Assembly: GCA_009391535.1 (NCBI GenBank)
Contig: VFHP01000024.1
Coordinates: forward strand, 1 to 64,000
Reading direction: 5' to 3'
DNA: 64,000 bases
Source: SAR202 cluster bacterium
Lineage (GTDB): Bacteria > Chloroflexota > Dehalococcoidia > Lucifugimonadales > UBA2985
Made by a program: the position numbers and the translations under genes. This document shows, piece after piece, positions 26,615 through 35,913 of the stretch. Positions within the stretch are counted from its first letter, which is position 1. Each line of letters begins with the position of its first letter. The notes beneath the pieces are model-generated. The model was not told the origin of the DNA. It ran no database searches and saw only the letters and a program-made list of their open reading frames with translations.

Positions 26615-29074
26615 TTAGTGTCCAGCTTCCTGCCAGGTTGTTGGGTCTTCCCAGTCAACGACCATTTTTTCGTGTAGCTCATCGATTTCTTGTTCAGAGT
26701 AACCCAACTCCTCCATGACGCTACGGGTATGTTCACCCCTAAGTGGTCCAGAACCCACTCGAGTTGGAGTCAAAGAGGTTTCTACTACAGGGCTGTAACG
26801 CCAATATGAACCTATTCGCATAGTTTCGGCTGGTCTTATAAAGTCGTTTTCCCAGACATGTTTATCCTGCGAGTAGAAGTTAAACATTCCACTTTCTTCT
26901 ACTTCCACGCAGGCAACATCACATGGGATTAATTTACTTTCCCAATCTGACGCTTTAAGCGTGGTAAATATTGTTTCCAGTTCCTTTATCAGTTCGGAGT
27001 CATGTTCCATACGAGATTCTTCAGAATTGAACCGAGGGTCGGATAACAGGTCGTTTCTGTTAACCGCTTTACAAAATGAAATCCACTCTTCCTCGAATAG
27101 ACAGTCCAAGAAAACCCACCCTCTTTCTGCTTTGTACAGTCTATGTAAAGCGTGGGTACCATATCCGTCGCTATCTGGTATCGCGCGTTCTGGCTTTCCA
27201 TCGTAAGAAAAGAAATCATCTGCGTTAGCGTATGCGTTAGCACCTATCATCGTTGACAAAACGTGTTGGGATCCTCCAAAGCGTTCTTTGGCATAAAGTC
27301 CAAGGAGTGCACCAGTGGATATAACCATAGATGAGTTCGGGTCAGGGTTGGTTTCATTAGCGCGCGCCAGTCTACGAGCGACCTCCTGTATTTCATCAAT
27401 TGTCATGGGCTCATTATTATCAGGCAAAATATTCTTGCCTAATTGGCTCATGGCTCCTCCTATTATGGCTCCTCCTATTGGATGCATAGCAGGTCTGTGA
27501 GAATGAGGTCCTGAATCTCCGTACCCTCCGGCATAGACGTATATGATATTAGGATTCATTTCCAGTACTTGTTCATAGCCGATCCCAAGACGTTCTGGTG
27601 CACCTGGACGCATATTGTGTACCAATATATCAACTTTAGCAGCGAGTCTGCGGAATATTTCTTTACCCTCAGGAGTTTGAAGGTTTATGGACATATTTTC
27701 TGCGCCTGCTTGCGTTCTGTTAGCTCCTAGCCCATCCATATTCCGTCGCATTGTGTCACCTTCTAGGGTTTCTATCCTGATAACTCTCGCACCCAATTCG
27801 TAATTAAGTGATGTGGATAAAGGTCCGGCTATTACGGTGGACAGGTCTAGAATGGTGTACCCAGATAAAGGGTGATCGGGCAATTGGTTGGATTCTCTTT
27901 TATTATCCGAATGTGATCTGTCATCACTTTGTACATTCTGAAGTATTTCTTCCGTGTGTTGGCCTAGTGTGGGAGCTGGACCCTTTATGCTTCCCGGACT
28001 GTTGTTCATGCGCACGAGAACACCCAATTGTTTCATTGGACCAACAACTGGGTCTTCGACATCTTCTATATGTTTGTTGTATACCACTTGATCGTGATTA
28101 AGTCCTTGTTGTGTTGTCATAAAAGGTTCTGCCGCAACGTTGGCTGTTTGGTTTACAAAAATATCCATCCATTCGTCCGCGGTCTTTTCCAGACCTTTTT
28201 TCAATATTATTCTTCGTAGATCTTCTCGATCTTCTGGCATTAGCATCGGGGCTTTTTCGAAGCGAGGTTCTTTTAGGACATCGCTAAGACCCATGGATTC
28301 TAGAGATGATCGGAAGAGACGAGCTATAAGGTTAGCCATTTGTATCCACTGTCCGTCTTTGGTTCGTATAGGCTGATAACCGACACCTGGTTGGCGATCA
28401 GGATTGGATTGCGGGTCGTCTTGGAATTTGTCCGGGAATTTTATCATCATCTGCCAGGTTAGCCAGTTGCCGACATCGAAAGGAGTTATACCTTGCATCA
28501 GACTTGTTTCAACTTTTTGTCCCTTGCCGGTTTTGTTTCTTACTATCAGTGACGATACTATTCCTCTTACAGCCGCCATTGCTGTTCCATGGCTACCGAC
28601 TTGTACTACCCCGTAATGGGGTCCTTGCCTTTTTGACTGGCCAGTAAATACCGTGTATCTGCCTACTTTGGCGGAAACAATGCCCTCATATGGTTTGTAC
28701 TGTGAGTAGGGTCCTTTAGGGCCAAACGCTGTAATTGAACAATAAATCAAAGATGGGTGATTTGAGGACACCTCTTTATATCCTATGCCAAGGCTTTCAG
28801 CCTCTCCTGGCTTGAAACTTTCTACTACTACATCAGCTTTGGCTATAAGGGCAGAGGCCTGAAGTTTTCCTTCTGGAGAATTGAGGTCAATGACAATGCT
28901 TTTCTTTCCTCTATTCCAGAGGTGGAACTGTGGAAATTTTCTATATGGGTCACCTTCAGGAGGTTCTACTTTTATAACCTTTGCTCCAAAGTCCGACATG
29001 ACCATTGTCGCTATAGAGCCAGGCCACCCTGAAGAGAAATCGATTACGGTTGTGTCATCTAGTGGTTGAGACAT
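26615..29074 (-). CDS. Fused double-domain CaiB/BaiF CoA-transferase family protein
   Basis: At 819 residues this is twice the family length. Each half has family-III CoA-transferase features: TTVIDFSSGWPGSIATMVMSDFGAKVIKVEPPEGDP with VVESFKPGEAESLGIGY in the first, and YTILDLSTVIAGPLSTSLNYELGARVIRIE with LVHNMRPGAPERLGIGY in the second (from about residue 405). At the place where the catalytic Asp is expected, the second half has PDPNSSM and the first reads VGSHGTAM, so the first half may be inactive (my alignment by eye). The ATG at 29074 follows GAGGAG. Substrates unknown. Confidence 0.85.
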   Translation of the reverse strand: MSQPLDDTTVIDFSSGWPGSIATMVMSDFGAKVIKVEPPEGDPYRKFPQFHLWNRGKKSIVIDLNSPEGKLQASALIAKADVVVESFKPGEAESLGIGYKEVSSNHPSLIYCSITAFGPKGPYSQYKPYEGIVSAKVGRYTVFTGQSKRQGPHYGVVQVGSHGTAMAAVRGIVSSLIVRNKTGKGQKVETSLMQGITPFDVGNWLTWQMMIKFPDKFQDDPQSNPDRQPGVGYQPIRTKDGQWIQMANLIARLFRSSLESMGLSDVLKEPRFEKAPMLMPEDREDLRRIILKKGLEKTADEWMDIFVNQTANVAAEPFMTTQQGLNHDQVVYNKHIEDVEDPVVGPMKQLGVLVRMNNSPGSIKGPAPTLGQHTEEILQNVQSDDRSHSDNKRESNQLPDHPLSGYTILDLSTVIAGPLSTSLNYELGARVIRIETLEGDTMRRNMDGLGANRTQAGAENMSINLQTPEGKEIFRRLAAKVDILVHNMRPGAPERLGIGYEQVLEMNPNIIYVYAGGYGDSGPHSHRPAMHPIGGAIIGGAMSQLGKNILPDNNEPMTIDEIQEVARRLARANETNPDPNSSMVISTGALLGLYAKERFGGSQHVLSTMIGANAYANADDFFSYDGKPERAIPDSDGYGTHALHRLYKAERGWVFLDCLFEEEWISFCKAVNRNDLLSDPRFNSEESRMEHDSELIKELETIFTTLKASDWESKLIPCDVACVEVEESGMFNFYSQDKHVWENDFIRPAETMRIGSYWRYSPVVETSLTPTRVGSGPLRGEHTRSVMEELGYSEQEIDELHEKMVVDWEDPTTWQEAGH

Positions 29075-29337
29075 TGCAATACTCCTCACTTACGTGAAAA
29101 TTTAGTAATACCAACCTTCTGTAGATCTAAAACCTGATTAAAAGTTCAGTGTATAAGCTTTTTAAAGGTGATTAATTATAGGTGGAAAATGTGACGACGG
29201 TCAATGTTTATGTATTCCTTTATCTTATATTTGAATTCAAAAATGAATCATAAAATATTATACAACTTAGTTTGGCAGTGTATAATGTTGGGGATTGATT
29301 AAGTCGAGGAAGCTGATAAATCCTATGGCGAATTTTA

Positions 29338-32154
29338 ATGAATGAATCAACTATAAAACCCTTTCTATCTGGCAAGCCTCTTTTTATGTTGATGGACGGA
29401 CATGCTATGGTTCATCGAGCGTGGCATGGCATACAGAATCCTTTGACCCTGAAGAATACTAATCAGGACGTGAGAGCTGTATATGGTTTTACCAACGCTC
29501 TTATTAGAGCAATACAAGAATGGAGGCCTAGCCATTGTGCAATAGCATTTGATATGCCTGGTCCGACATTTAGACATGCCAAATATAGTGAATATAAAGC
29601 ACAAAGACCCAGGACTCCGGAGGAATTAATATCCCAGTTCCCCTTGGTACGAAAATTAGTTACGGCATTTGGGATACCAATATATGAGATGGATCAGTAT
29701 GAGGGCGATGATATATTGGGAACACTGTGTCTGCAAGCTTCTCAAAAGGGTATGGATACTATAATACTGACTGGAGACACCGACACTCTGCAGTTGGTAT
29801 CTCCTACAGTTAGAGTGGCATTGAATAGGAGCGTACAGGATAGAGTTATCTATGATTTAGAGCGCGTTTTAGACAGATACGGTGGATTGTTTCCTGACCA
29901 ACAACCCCATATAAAGGCACTTCAAGGCGATGCATCGGACAACATAAAAGGCGTACCCGGCATAGGAGTTAAAACTGCTATAAAGTTAATACAACAGTTT
30001 GGGAGTATAGATGGTCTGTATGCTAATCTTGAGGAAGTGACTCCGCTTCGTATAAAAACCTTATTGGAAGAGAACGAAGACTCGGCTAGACAGAGTTTAG
30101 ACCTTACCACAATAGTGAATGATGTCCCAATAGTTTTAGATGAAGAATCCTGTCGTTTTTGGAGGTATGACAGAGAGAATGTCCTGGAATTTCTAAAGGA
30201 GATGGAATTCAGCAGTATAGTATCTCGTGTTCCTGTGGTGGATTCACCTATGAGAACCCAAAACCTAGGGGCTCACCAAGGTACATTAATAGCGGATAGT
30301 ATCATCGAGATGGCTGGTGATTATCAGACTATTCAAACCATAACGGATTTGGAATCCCTAATATCAGATATTAAAGAAGTTAACCGTTTTGCATTTGATG
30401 TGGAAACCACCAGTTTAGATGCGATGAAAGCTTCTGTAGTTGGCATTTCATTTTCATTGAAACCTAATACTGCCAGTTACTTGCCATTGGGACATGTGGA
30501 TGGTTCTCAAATTAATTTGAACGACGCCATGAATTTGTTAAAGCCCATATTTGAGGATGTCACTATAGAAAAATATGCTCATAACGCCAATTACGATATC
30601 AGTGTTCTAACCAATAACGGAATGCCGGTCAAAGGAATGACTTTTGATACCATGATAGCGGCCCATCTTTTAGGTGAGAAATCCTTGGGACTTAAGGGTT
30701 TGGCTTTTACCCGGCTGAACGTGGAAATGACACGTATTGAATCTTTGATCGGAACAGGGCGTAATCAAAAAACCATGGATCAGGTATCTATAGAAGATGT
30801 GGCTCCATACGCGGCTGCTGATGCTGACCTTACCTACAGGTTAAAGGAACTCTTTGAAAAGGAATTGGAAGAGCATGACAAACTACTCAGTGTCTTCAAT
30901 GATGTAGAAGTACCACTGATACCAGTACTTGTTAAGATGCAGGGTAACGGTGTGGTGGTGGACAATAAGATACTTCAAGATATGAGTTCCACACTTGGAA
31001 TCAGATTAGCGCAAGTTGAACATGACATACTTGATGCTGTAGGGCACAGTTTCATGATTAGTTCGACTCAACAATTAGCAGATGTCTTATTTAACGAATT
31101 GCGTTTACCTAAAACAAAAAAGACTAAAACTGGATATTCCACCGATGCATCTGTTTTGGAAAATTTGAAGATCATGGTTAATAACGGTGATGCTGAAGAT
31201 TCTGATCCAAGATCCTTACTGGTCTTGGATAGAATATTGGAATTTCGGGAATTGTCGAAACTTAAATCCACCTACGTTGATGCATTACCACAACTAGTTA
31301 ACCCATCAACAGGACGCATACACACAAATTACAATCAAACCGGTTCTGCCACGGGCAGAATTTCAAGTAATTACCCTAACTTGCAAAATATACCAGTTCG
31401 CAGTGAACTGGGTCGGGAAGTAAGAAAGGCATTTATATCAGAGGATTCTTCTGAATGGGCACTGATTGCTGCTGACTATTCTCAAATAGAACTACGAGTG
31501 CTTGCTCACTTATCTAAGGATATTAGCATGGTAGAAGCATTTTTGAATGATGAAGACATACATTCCGCCACTGCCTCCCAAGTTTATGGCGTTAATATTG
31601 ATTCAGTAACATGGGATATGAGACGAATAGCAAAAATTATGAATTTCGGTGTTATATATGGTTTAAGTGCATATGGAATATCACAGCAGACCGATCTTCC
31701 CAGAGACGAAGGGGCCAGATTTATAGAGGGGTATTTCTCTAAATATCCAGGAATAAAAGGCTACCTAGATGGTATGAAAGAAGAAGTCAAAAAGACTGGA
31801 TATTTAGAGACGGTTTGTGGTAGGAGAAGGTACATACCTGAAGTAAATTCTCCCAATTATCAAATAAGGCAGGCTGCTGAAAGAATGGCAGTTAATATGC
31901 CAATTCAGGGGACAGCTGCAGATATAGTTAAAATAGCCATGATTAATATAGACCAGGCTATGGCACGAAAACAATTGCGTTCCAGGATGATATTACAGGT
32001 CCATGATGAACTAATTTTTGAAGTTCCTAAGGATGAAGAGACAATTATGCTAGAAATCATACAGGAATTAATGCCAGGGGCTTTGGATCTTTCGGTTCCC
32101 TTGAAGGTGGAGATAAAAACTGGGACAAATTGGGGATCTCTGGACAGTTTGTAG
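29338..32154 (+). CDS. polA: DNA polymerase I
   Basis: A 938-residue Pol I with all three activities. The 5' nuclease (about 1-300) shows DGHAMVHRAWHG and YEGDDILGT and an LQGDASDNIKGVPGIG helix-hairpin-helix. The 3'-5' proofreading domain keeps its acidic residues (FDVETTS, HNANYDISVL, YAAADADLTYRL). The polymerase motifs are ADYSQIELRVLAHL (A), RRIAKIMNFGVIYGLS (B) and QVHDELIFE (C). A TATAAT occurs at 29281-29286 but with no good -35. The start lacks a strong Shine-Dalgarno site. A short membrane-protein gene follows after 7 bases. Confidence 0.95.
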   Translation: MNESTIKPFLSGKPLFMLMDGHAMVHRAWHGIQNPLTLKNTNQDVRAVYGFTNALIRAIQEWRPSHCAIAFDMPGPTFRHAKYSEYKAQRPRTPEELISQFPLVRKLVTAFGIPIYEMDQYEGDDILGTLCLQASQKGMDTIILTGDTDTLQLVSPTVRVALNRSVQDRVIYDLERVLDRYGGLFPDQQPHIKALQGDASDNIKGVPGIGVKTAIKLIQQFGSIDGLYANLEEVTPLRIKTLLEENEDSARQSLDLTTIVNDVPIVLDEESCRFWRYDRENVLEFLKEMEFSSIVSRVPVVDSPMRTQNLGAHQGTLIADSIIEMAGDYQTIQTITDLESLISDIKEVNRFAFDVETTSLDAMKASVVGISFSLKPNTASYLPLGHVDGSQINLNDAMNLLKPIFEDVTIEKYAHNANYDISVLTNNGMPVKGMTFDTMIAAHLLGEKSLGLKGLAFTRLNVEMTRIESLIGTGRNQKTMDQVSIEDVAPYAAADADLTYRLKELFEKELEEHDKLLSVFNDVEVPLIPVLVKMQGNGVVVDNKILQDMSSTLGIRLAQVEHDILDAVGHSFMISSTQQLADVLFNELRLPKTKKTKTGYSTDASVLENLKIMVNNGDAEDSDPRSLLVLDRILEFRELSKLKSTYVDALPQLVNPSTGRIHTNYNQTGSATGRISSNYPNLQNIPVRSELGREVRKAFISEDSSEWALIAADYSQIELRVLAHLSKDISMVEAFLNDEDIHSATASQVYGVNIDSVTWDMRRIAKIMNFGVIYGLSAYGISQQTDLPRDEGARFIEGYFSKYPGIKGYLDGMKEEVKKTGYLETVCGRRRYIPEVNSPNYQIRQAAERMAVNMPIQGTAADIVKIAMINIDQAMARKQLRSRMILQVHDELIFEVPKDEETIMLEIIQELMPGALDLSVPLKVEIKTGTNWGSLDSL

Positions 32155-32161
32155 ATCTGTC

Positions 32162-32884
32162 ATGCCGCTTATTCAAAATATAAGCAAACAAACAATTTTG
32201 CCTTTGAATATATTGTTAATATTCATAGTTCCTGTGTTCTTAATTACTTCCGACGTCCGAATTGCTTTTAACAGTGTCATGCTCTACGAATATGGTTTTG
32301 ATAAATATGATGTTTCTAGAGAGACCGGACTTAGCAAAGATACATTGATGAAGGTTGCATTTGATATTAAGGATTATTTGAACTCCAATGAAGCATCTTT
32401 GGATGTAAAGGTCATGGAGGGCGGACAAAACATCGATCTTTTTAATGAAAGAGAAATTGAACACATGAAAGATGTTAAGGGTGTTTTGTCTAAAATGAAT
32501 AGAGTTCAGGAAATTAGTGGCCTTTACCTATTAATCTACTTGTTTGTGAGTATGGTTAGAAACAAATTTAGATGGCCTGAGGTATTTGTTAGTAGTGTAG
32601 TCCGGGGTTGTCTTCTTACATTGATACTTGTGTTGACTCTGGCAATCGGCATATTTATAGGCTTTGATAGTTTATTCGAACAGTTTCATGTAGTACTTTT
32701 TGAAGCTGGAACGTGGACATTTGATCCTAGAACGAATTATTTAACTCGATTATTCACTGAAGGATTTTTTATGGATGCGAGCCTTTTAATTGGTGTGTCA
32801 GTTTTTATACAGGCGTCTCTCATATATTGTGCCCTTTGGTTGGGAAAGAGGTTGTTGAGTCCAAATAGCGTCAGCCGAGATTAA
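32162..32884 (+). CDS. TIGR01906-family integral membrane protein
   Basis: A 240-residue protein with about four membrane helices (about 15-35, 118-137, 150-172, 200-225) and a long exported loop after the first (residues 36-110) containing SDVRIAFNSVMLYEYGFDKY and FNEREIEHMKDVK. This shape and the N-E-R-E-I-x-H-M motif match the TIGR01906 family of unknown function found in Firmicutes, Actinobacteria and Chloroflexota. It follows polA closely, so it is probably cotranscribed. Confidence 0.72.
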   Translation: MPLIQNISKQTILPLNILLIFIVPVFLITSDVRIAFNSVMLYEYGFDKYDVSRETGLSKDTLMKVAFDIKDYLNSNEASLDVKVMEGGQNIDLFNEREIEHMKDVKGVLSKMNRVQEISGLYLLIYLFVSMVRNKFRWPEVFVSSVVRGCLLTLILVLTLAIGIFIGFDSLFEQFHVVLFEAGTWTFDPRTNYLTRLFTEGFFMDASLLIGVSVFIQASLIYCALWLGKRLLSPNSVSRD

Positions 32885-32891
32885 TTTAAGC

Positions 32892-33125
32892 CTAGCAACA
32901 GTTAGCCCCGCCACAATTGCATCCTCCGGATTCCATGCCTGCCATAACTTCAGCAGGTATTCTATCTCCTCCTGGAGATTTTGTAATTGATGCGAATAAA
33001 GACAATGTTCTAGATGAAAGAGTCCCACAGTCTGGACAAGGAGTTTTCTCCTGAGAGGTTTGCATGGACTGTATTTTGTCGAAACGATTTTTGCAAGTAT
33101 TACAGAGATATTCGTATATTGGCAT
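32892..33125 (-). CDS. FmdB-type zinc-ribbon protein
   Basis: A 77-residue protein with the FmdB opening MPIYEYLCNTCKNRFD and a second pair in CPDCG, together a four-Cys zinc ribbon, followed by a tail ending in GGCNCGGANCC with four more cysteines. The FmdB family was first named from formamidase operons and is widely assumed to be regulatory; its role here is unknown. Convergent with the membrane gene, 7 bases apart. Confidence 0.85.
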   Translation of the reverse strand: MPIYEYLCNTCKNRFDKIQSMQTSQEKTPCPDCGTLSSRTLSLFASITKSPGGDRIPAEVMAGMESGGCNCGGANCC

Positions 33126-33204
33126 ATTTTTCTCTTTAGATAAATTTACATAATGACGCTACTTTGATAATTTTATATCTATAATCTTTGTTGGTCAAAT
33201 AATC

Positions 33205-33522
33205 TCAAGGGTAGTCAAAAATGCTTATAGCTATTAATTTATCTGCAGTGCTTTCATAGAAGACTTTTATTGCTTGATTATTGTTCATGTGCCATTCTAG
33301 GTGATCAGGGGTGTTGAAATCTATGATACCTGTGGTGTGAAAAACCCATGTTTTACTTTTACCATCCTTTATGACAAATAGTTGTATCTCTTCTTCATTA
33401 CGTTCTTCCACTTTAATTACGGAGCCGTGAGTACTGCCAAAAGTGTCGCTTGTTCTATCGCACCCATAGGACGACGAAATTAGAATAAGACAGGATATGG
33501 TAAGTAGAGTGCGTTTTAACAC
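33205..33522 (-). CDS. Small lipoprotein at the end of the copper operon
   Basis: A 105-residue protein that starts LKRTLLTISCLILISSSYGC, a typical lipoprotein signal with a YGC lipobox, followed by about 85 exported residues of alternating beta character (SVIKVEERNEEEIQLFVIKDGKSKTWVFHTTG). I choose the GTG at 33522, with AAAGGA ten bases upstream and a 5-base gap from the preceding stop; the longer frame to 33564 would overlap that gene and place hydrophilic residues before the signal. Family unknown; position suggests a role in copper handling. Confidence 0.62.
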   Translation of the reverse strand: MLKRTLLTISCLILISSSYGCDRTSDTFGSTHGSVIKVEERNEEEIQLFVIKDGKSKTWVFHTTGIIDFNTPDHLEWHMNNNQAIKVFYESTADKLIAISIFDYP

Positions 33523-33527
33523 TTGTA

Positions 33528-35075
33528 TCAAGTCCTTTCTACAATGGGTTGGGCTATTATCCACAAGCTCACGGCTGTGTAACCTACCATTAGTACTAAC
33601 ATCGGATACTGACTCATCAATGCTTTTGACCTATCCTTTATGTTTCTTATTGCCACTATATGGGCAATATATACTGCTATTACGTGCCCAGTAACTATGG
33701 ATATTACGGAGGTGATCCAAGCGAATCTGGGTCCCACGATATATGTATTTACCTCATAACTTTTTGTGTTTATGAGGTCCCATCCTAAACCGAAAGGATC
33801 AGATATAAGAGGTATTATTAATTGCCCTTGTATTAATATATAGGTCAGATAGTGAGACAAATGGTATGCTAGAGCGATTGGTATTAGTGAGTATATAAAA
33901 AGTCTGCAGACTGTATTTGTTGAAACACCAGGCATGGACAGGTTGGCCATGGTTTTGCAAAATACTTGATAGATTATATAAAAGATTATTGGAAAAAAGA
34001 AAAGACCTACGCTATTTATTGCTACTATAGCGTTCCTTCCAAACAAGAATGAGAATGTGTCAAACATGGAATCTAGTACCGATGCCCATAGTGGAGTTGA
34101 TGTAAATCCATCAAAAGTCACTACAGCCAACAGTATTAATACAAAATACATTCTGGAAATATCAACATCTTGGCTGGATAATAGACCAACTCCATATGGT
34201 CTAAGGTTGATCTGCCTATCAAGGCTTGAGGAAACCGAGAAACATTGGTAGCAGTCCCTGCAGTATTCTTGGACGTTGCACTCTGTACACTGGGTGCAAA
34301 CGGTCGTGTTTTTGGATGCTATTTCTATTGGGGAGAACTTAGACAAAAATTGAAAAGCTATCGAAAATGGGTCACAGCGCGCAATCCATTGATTTTTTCC
34401 AATAAGATACATGCCTGACCAGGTTATGATTGAATATAAAATTACTAGATATGCGATGGTTCTCGGCAAGTAGGAGGTCGGATATATCAATTCAAACCAG
34501 GAGAATATAAGAAACAATAATAAACCCGGCCATATTCCTATTCCGGCAGGCAATATTAGTCGAGGGTTTTCGTCCTGCTTCCCATAGAATGTGTTGTGTA
34601 TATACTCAAAGAAGGTAAAGATATTGCGCCATGGGTTAATTAACGGCCAAATGTTTCCTATGAGTGCAGAAATAAATGCAATTCCTACCCACCAGATTAT
34701 CCATACGAATGTAGGTGTCATATTGCCGAACGGATTTTGATCACCAAATAATCCACCTAAGATAAGCAGGCCAAGTAATATAGAGGAAGTTGTTCTTAAG
34801 AAATATATGAAGTAGGTGCTGGTAAATATTGCTAAATATTTAAATTTAAGCAAATTGATCTTAGGATAAGTATCAACACCCGGCGACAGCTTTACGAATA
34901 ATCCTATTAGTATGAAGGATAAAGCTACAGTGGCACCACCACCATAAATATACAACCAAAGTGGAAGCGGAAGGTTATATTTTTCTCCAAAACCATGGGC
35001 ATAAACAGGTTGAATATTTACAATGAATAAACCAATTAACAGAAATAGTAATTTGTTTTTAGCTAGGAAAGTCAT
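33528..35075 (-). CDS. Multi-pass membrane protein with a six-cysteine loop (fenitrothion-hydrolase-like)
   Basis: A 515-residue protein with a cleavable-looking signal (first 26 residues, ending VYA-HG) and roughly 11-12 membrane helices. The exported start HGFGEKYNLPLPLWLYIYGGGA resembles the integral membrane proteins annotated as fenitrothion hydrolase in Actinobacteria. A loop holds Cys260, 263, 266, 272, 275 and 278, a symmetric CxxCxxCx5CxxCxxC pattern, with Cys234 nearby, suited to binding metal. It sits in the CsoR-controlled operon with copA and a YHS protein, so a copper-related function is inferred. No catalytic signature is certain. Confidence 0.65.
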   Translation of the reverse strand: MTFLAKNKLLFLLIGLFIVNIQPVYAHGFGEKYNLPLPLWLYIYGGGATVALSFILIGLFVKLSPGVDTYPKINLLKFKYLAIFTSTYFIYFLRTTSSILLGLLILGGLFGDQNPFGNMTPTFVWIIWWVGIAFISALIGNIWPLINPWRNIFTFFEYIHNTFYGKQDENPRLILPAGIGIWPGLLLFLIFSWFELIYPTSYLPRTIAYLVILYSIITWSGMYLIGKNQWIARCDPFSIAFQFLSKFSPIEIASKNTTVCTQCTECNVQEYCRDCYQCFSVSSSLDRQINLRPYGVGLLSSQDVDISRMYFVLILLAVVTFDGFTSTPLWASVLDSMFDTFSFLFGRNAIVAINSVGLFFFPIIFYIIYQVFCKTMANLSMPGVSTNTVCRLFIYSLIPIALAYHLSHYLTYILIQGQLIIPLISDPFGLGWDLINTKSYEVNTYIVGPRFAWITSVISIVTGHVIAVYIAHIVAIRNIKDRSKALMSQYPMLVLMVGYTAVSLWIIAQPIVERT

Positions 35076-35119
35076 CAGGAAAACTTGTCCTCAGGCATGC
35101 AATCGTATTAGGTTTGTTG

Positions 35120-35689
35120 TTATTTCCTTTTCAGCTTTCTAAAGTACCACGAAATTGATATTAATACTGGAAGTGAAGAGGAGAATACCAAAACTATTCC
35201 CCAATTGAAATTTTCTGGATAGACTTCTAGTGGCATTAAGAAGTTAGTGATTTCTTCGTTTTCAATTATTTGACCTTCTAAATACCAGGTCCCCTCTTGG
35301 TTTAAATTAGCCGAAAAATCGTACCAATTGGAATACAGAGGGTCTTTTACCAGTTTTTTCTGTCCGATGAAAATATTTTCAGGTGACGGACCAATTAAAA
35401 TTACATCAACTGATAGATTTTCAGCGGGCGATTCATCCTTGATGTAGTTAAACACCATAGAAAAATGCATGTTTCCTTTTCTAATTTCAGTTGGATAAGA
35501 ACGAAGTTCTATTCTGTAATCACCCTCTGTGATCTCTAGTATTGTTGCGGTTTTACCATTTGCTTGAGCATAAGAGGCAATGTAAAAAAATACTGCTAAA
35601 ACCGATACAATAATTAAAACCGGTCTAAGATAACGTATTGGTAGTTTTGGTATGGGGCGGTGGTTAGTAGTGATCACGGCTGGCTTCAT
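35120..35689 (-). CDS. Membrane-anchored beta-rich protein (YtkA/FixH-like) in the copper operon
   Basis: A 189-residue protein with an N-terminal membrane segment (about 22-42), an exported domain of about 110 residues made of short strands (YRIELRSYPTEIRKGNMHFSMVFNYI, WYDFSANLNQEGTWYLEGQI) and a C-terminal helix (about 165-185) with a KLKRK tail facing the cytosol. This layout is like YtkA/CopC-type sandwiches that bind metal or chaperone it outside the membrane, but the few Met and His residues give weak support. It begins exactly where the YHS gene stops (TAAATG). Confidence 0.55.
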   Translation of the reverse strand: MKPAVITTNHRPIPKLPIRYLRPVLIIVSVLAVFFYIASYAQANGKTATILEITEGDYRIELRSYPTEIRKGNMHFSMVFNYIKDESPAENLSVDVILIGPSPENIFIGQKKLVKDPLYSNWYDFSANLNQEGTWYLEGQIIENEEITNFLMPLEVYPENFNWGIVLVFSSSLPVLISISWYFRKLKRK

Positions 35690-35896
35690 TTACATTTGTA
35701 TTTTTTTGGATCCAGTCAAATAGGATTGCGGTTCTTTGGAAAATGCTACCCTACAACCGGGACCACAAAAATAGTACGTCACAGTTTCGAACTCGTACTT
35801 CCCTCCAGGAGGGTTTTGTGTAATGACATTCATATCGCAAACTGGATCTATTGCGGTTTCGTGATTTCCTGTCTTATTAAATAGAGGTAGTTTCAT
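35690..35896 (-). CDS. YHS-domain protein
   Basis: A 68-residue protein with one YHS domain: AIDPVCDMNVITQ, followed by YEFETVTYYFCGPGCRVAFSKEPQSYL with a CGPGC pair. YHS domains occur at the end of copper ATPases or as separate proteins beside them and bind copper or related metals through their cysteines. It lies 17 bases after copA and probably passes copper to or from it. AAAGGAATCAT precedes the ATG. Confidence 0.85.
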   Translation of the reverse strand: MKLPLFNKTGNHETAIDPVCDMNVITQNPPGGKYEFETVTYYFCGPGCRVAFSKEPQSYLTGSKKIQM

Positions 35897-35913
35897 ATGA
35901 TTCCTTTAGGGAA

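Noticed and set aside
29230-29241. TTTGAATTCAAA palindrome upstream of polA as an operator
   Set aside because: It is only 12 bases in very AT-rich DNA and not placed on a recognisable promoter; likely chance.
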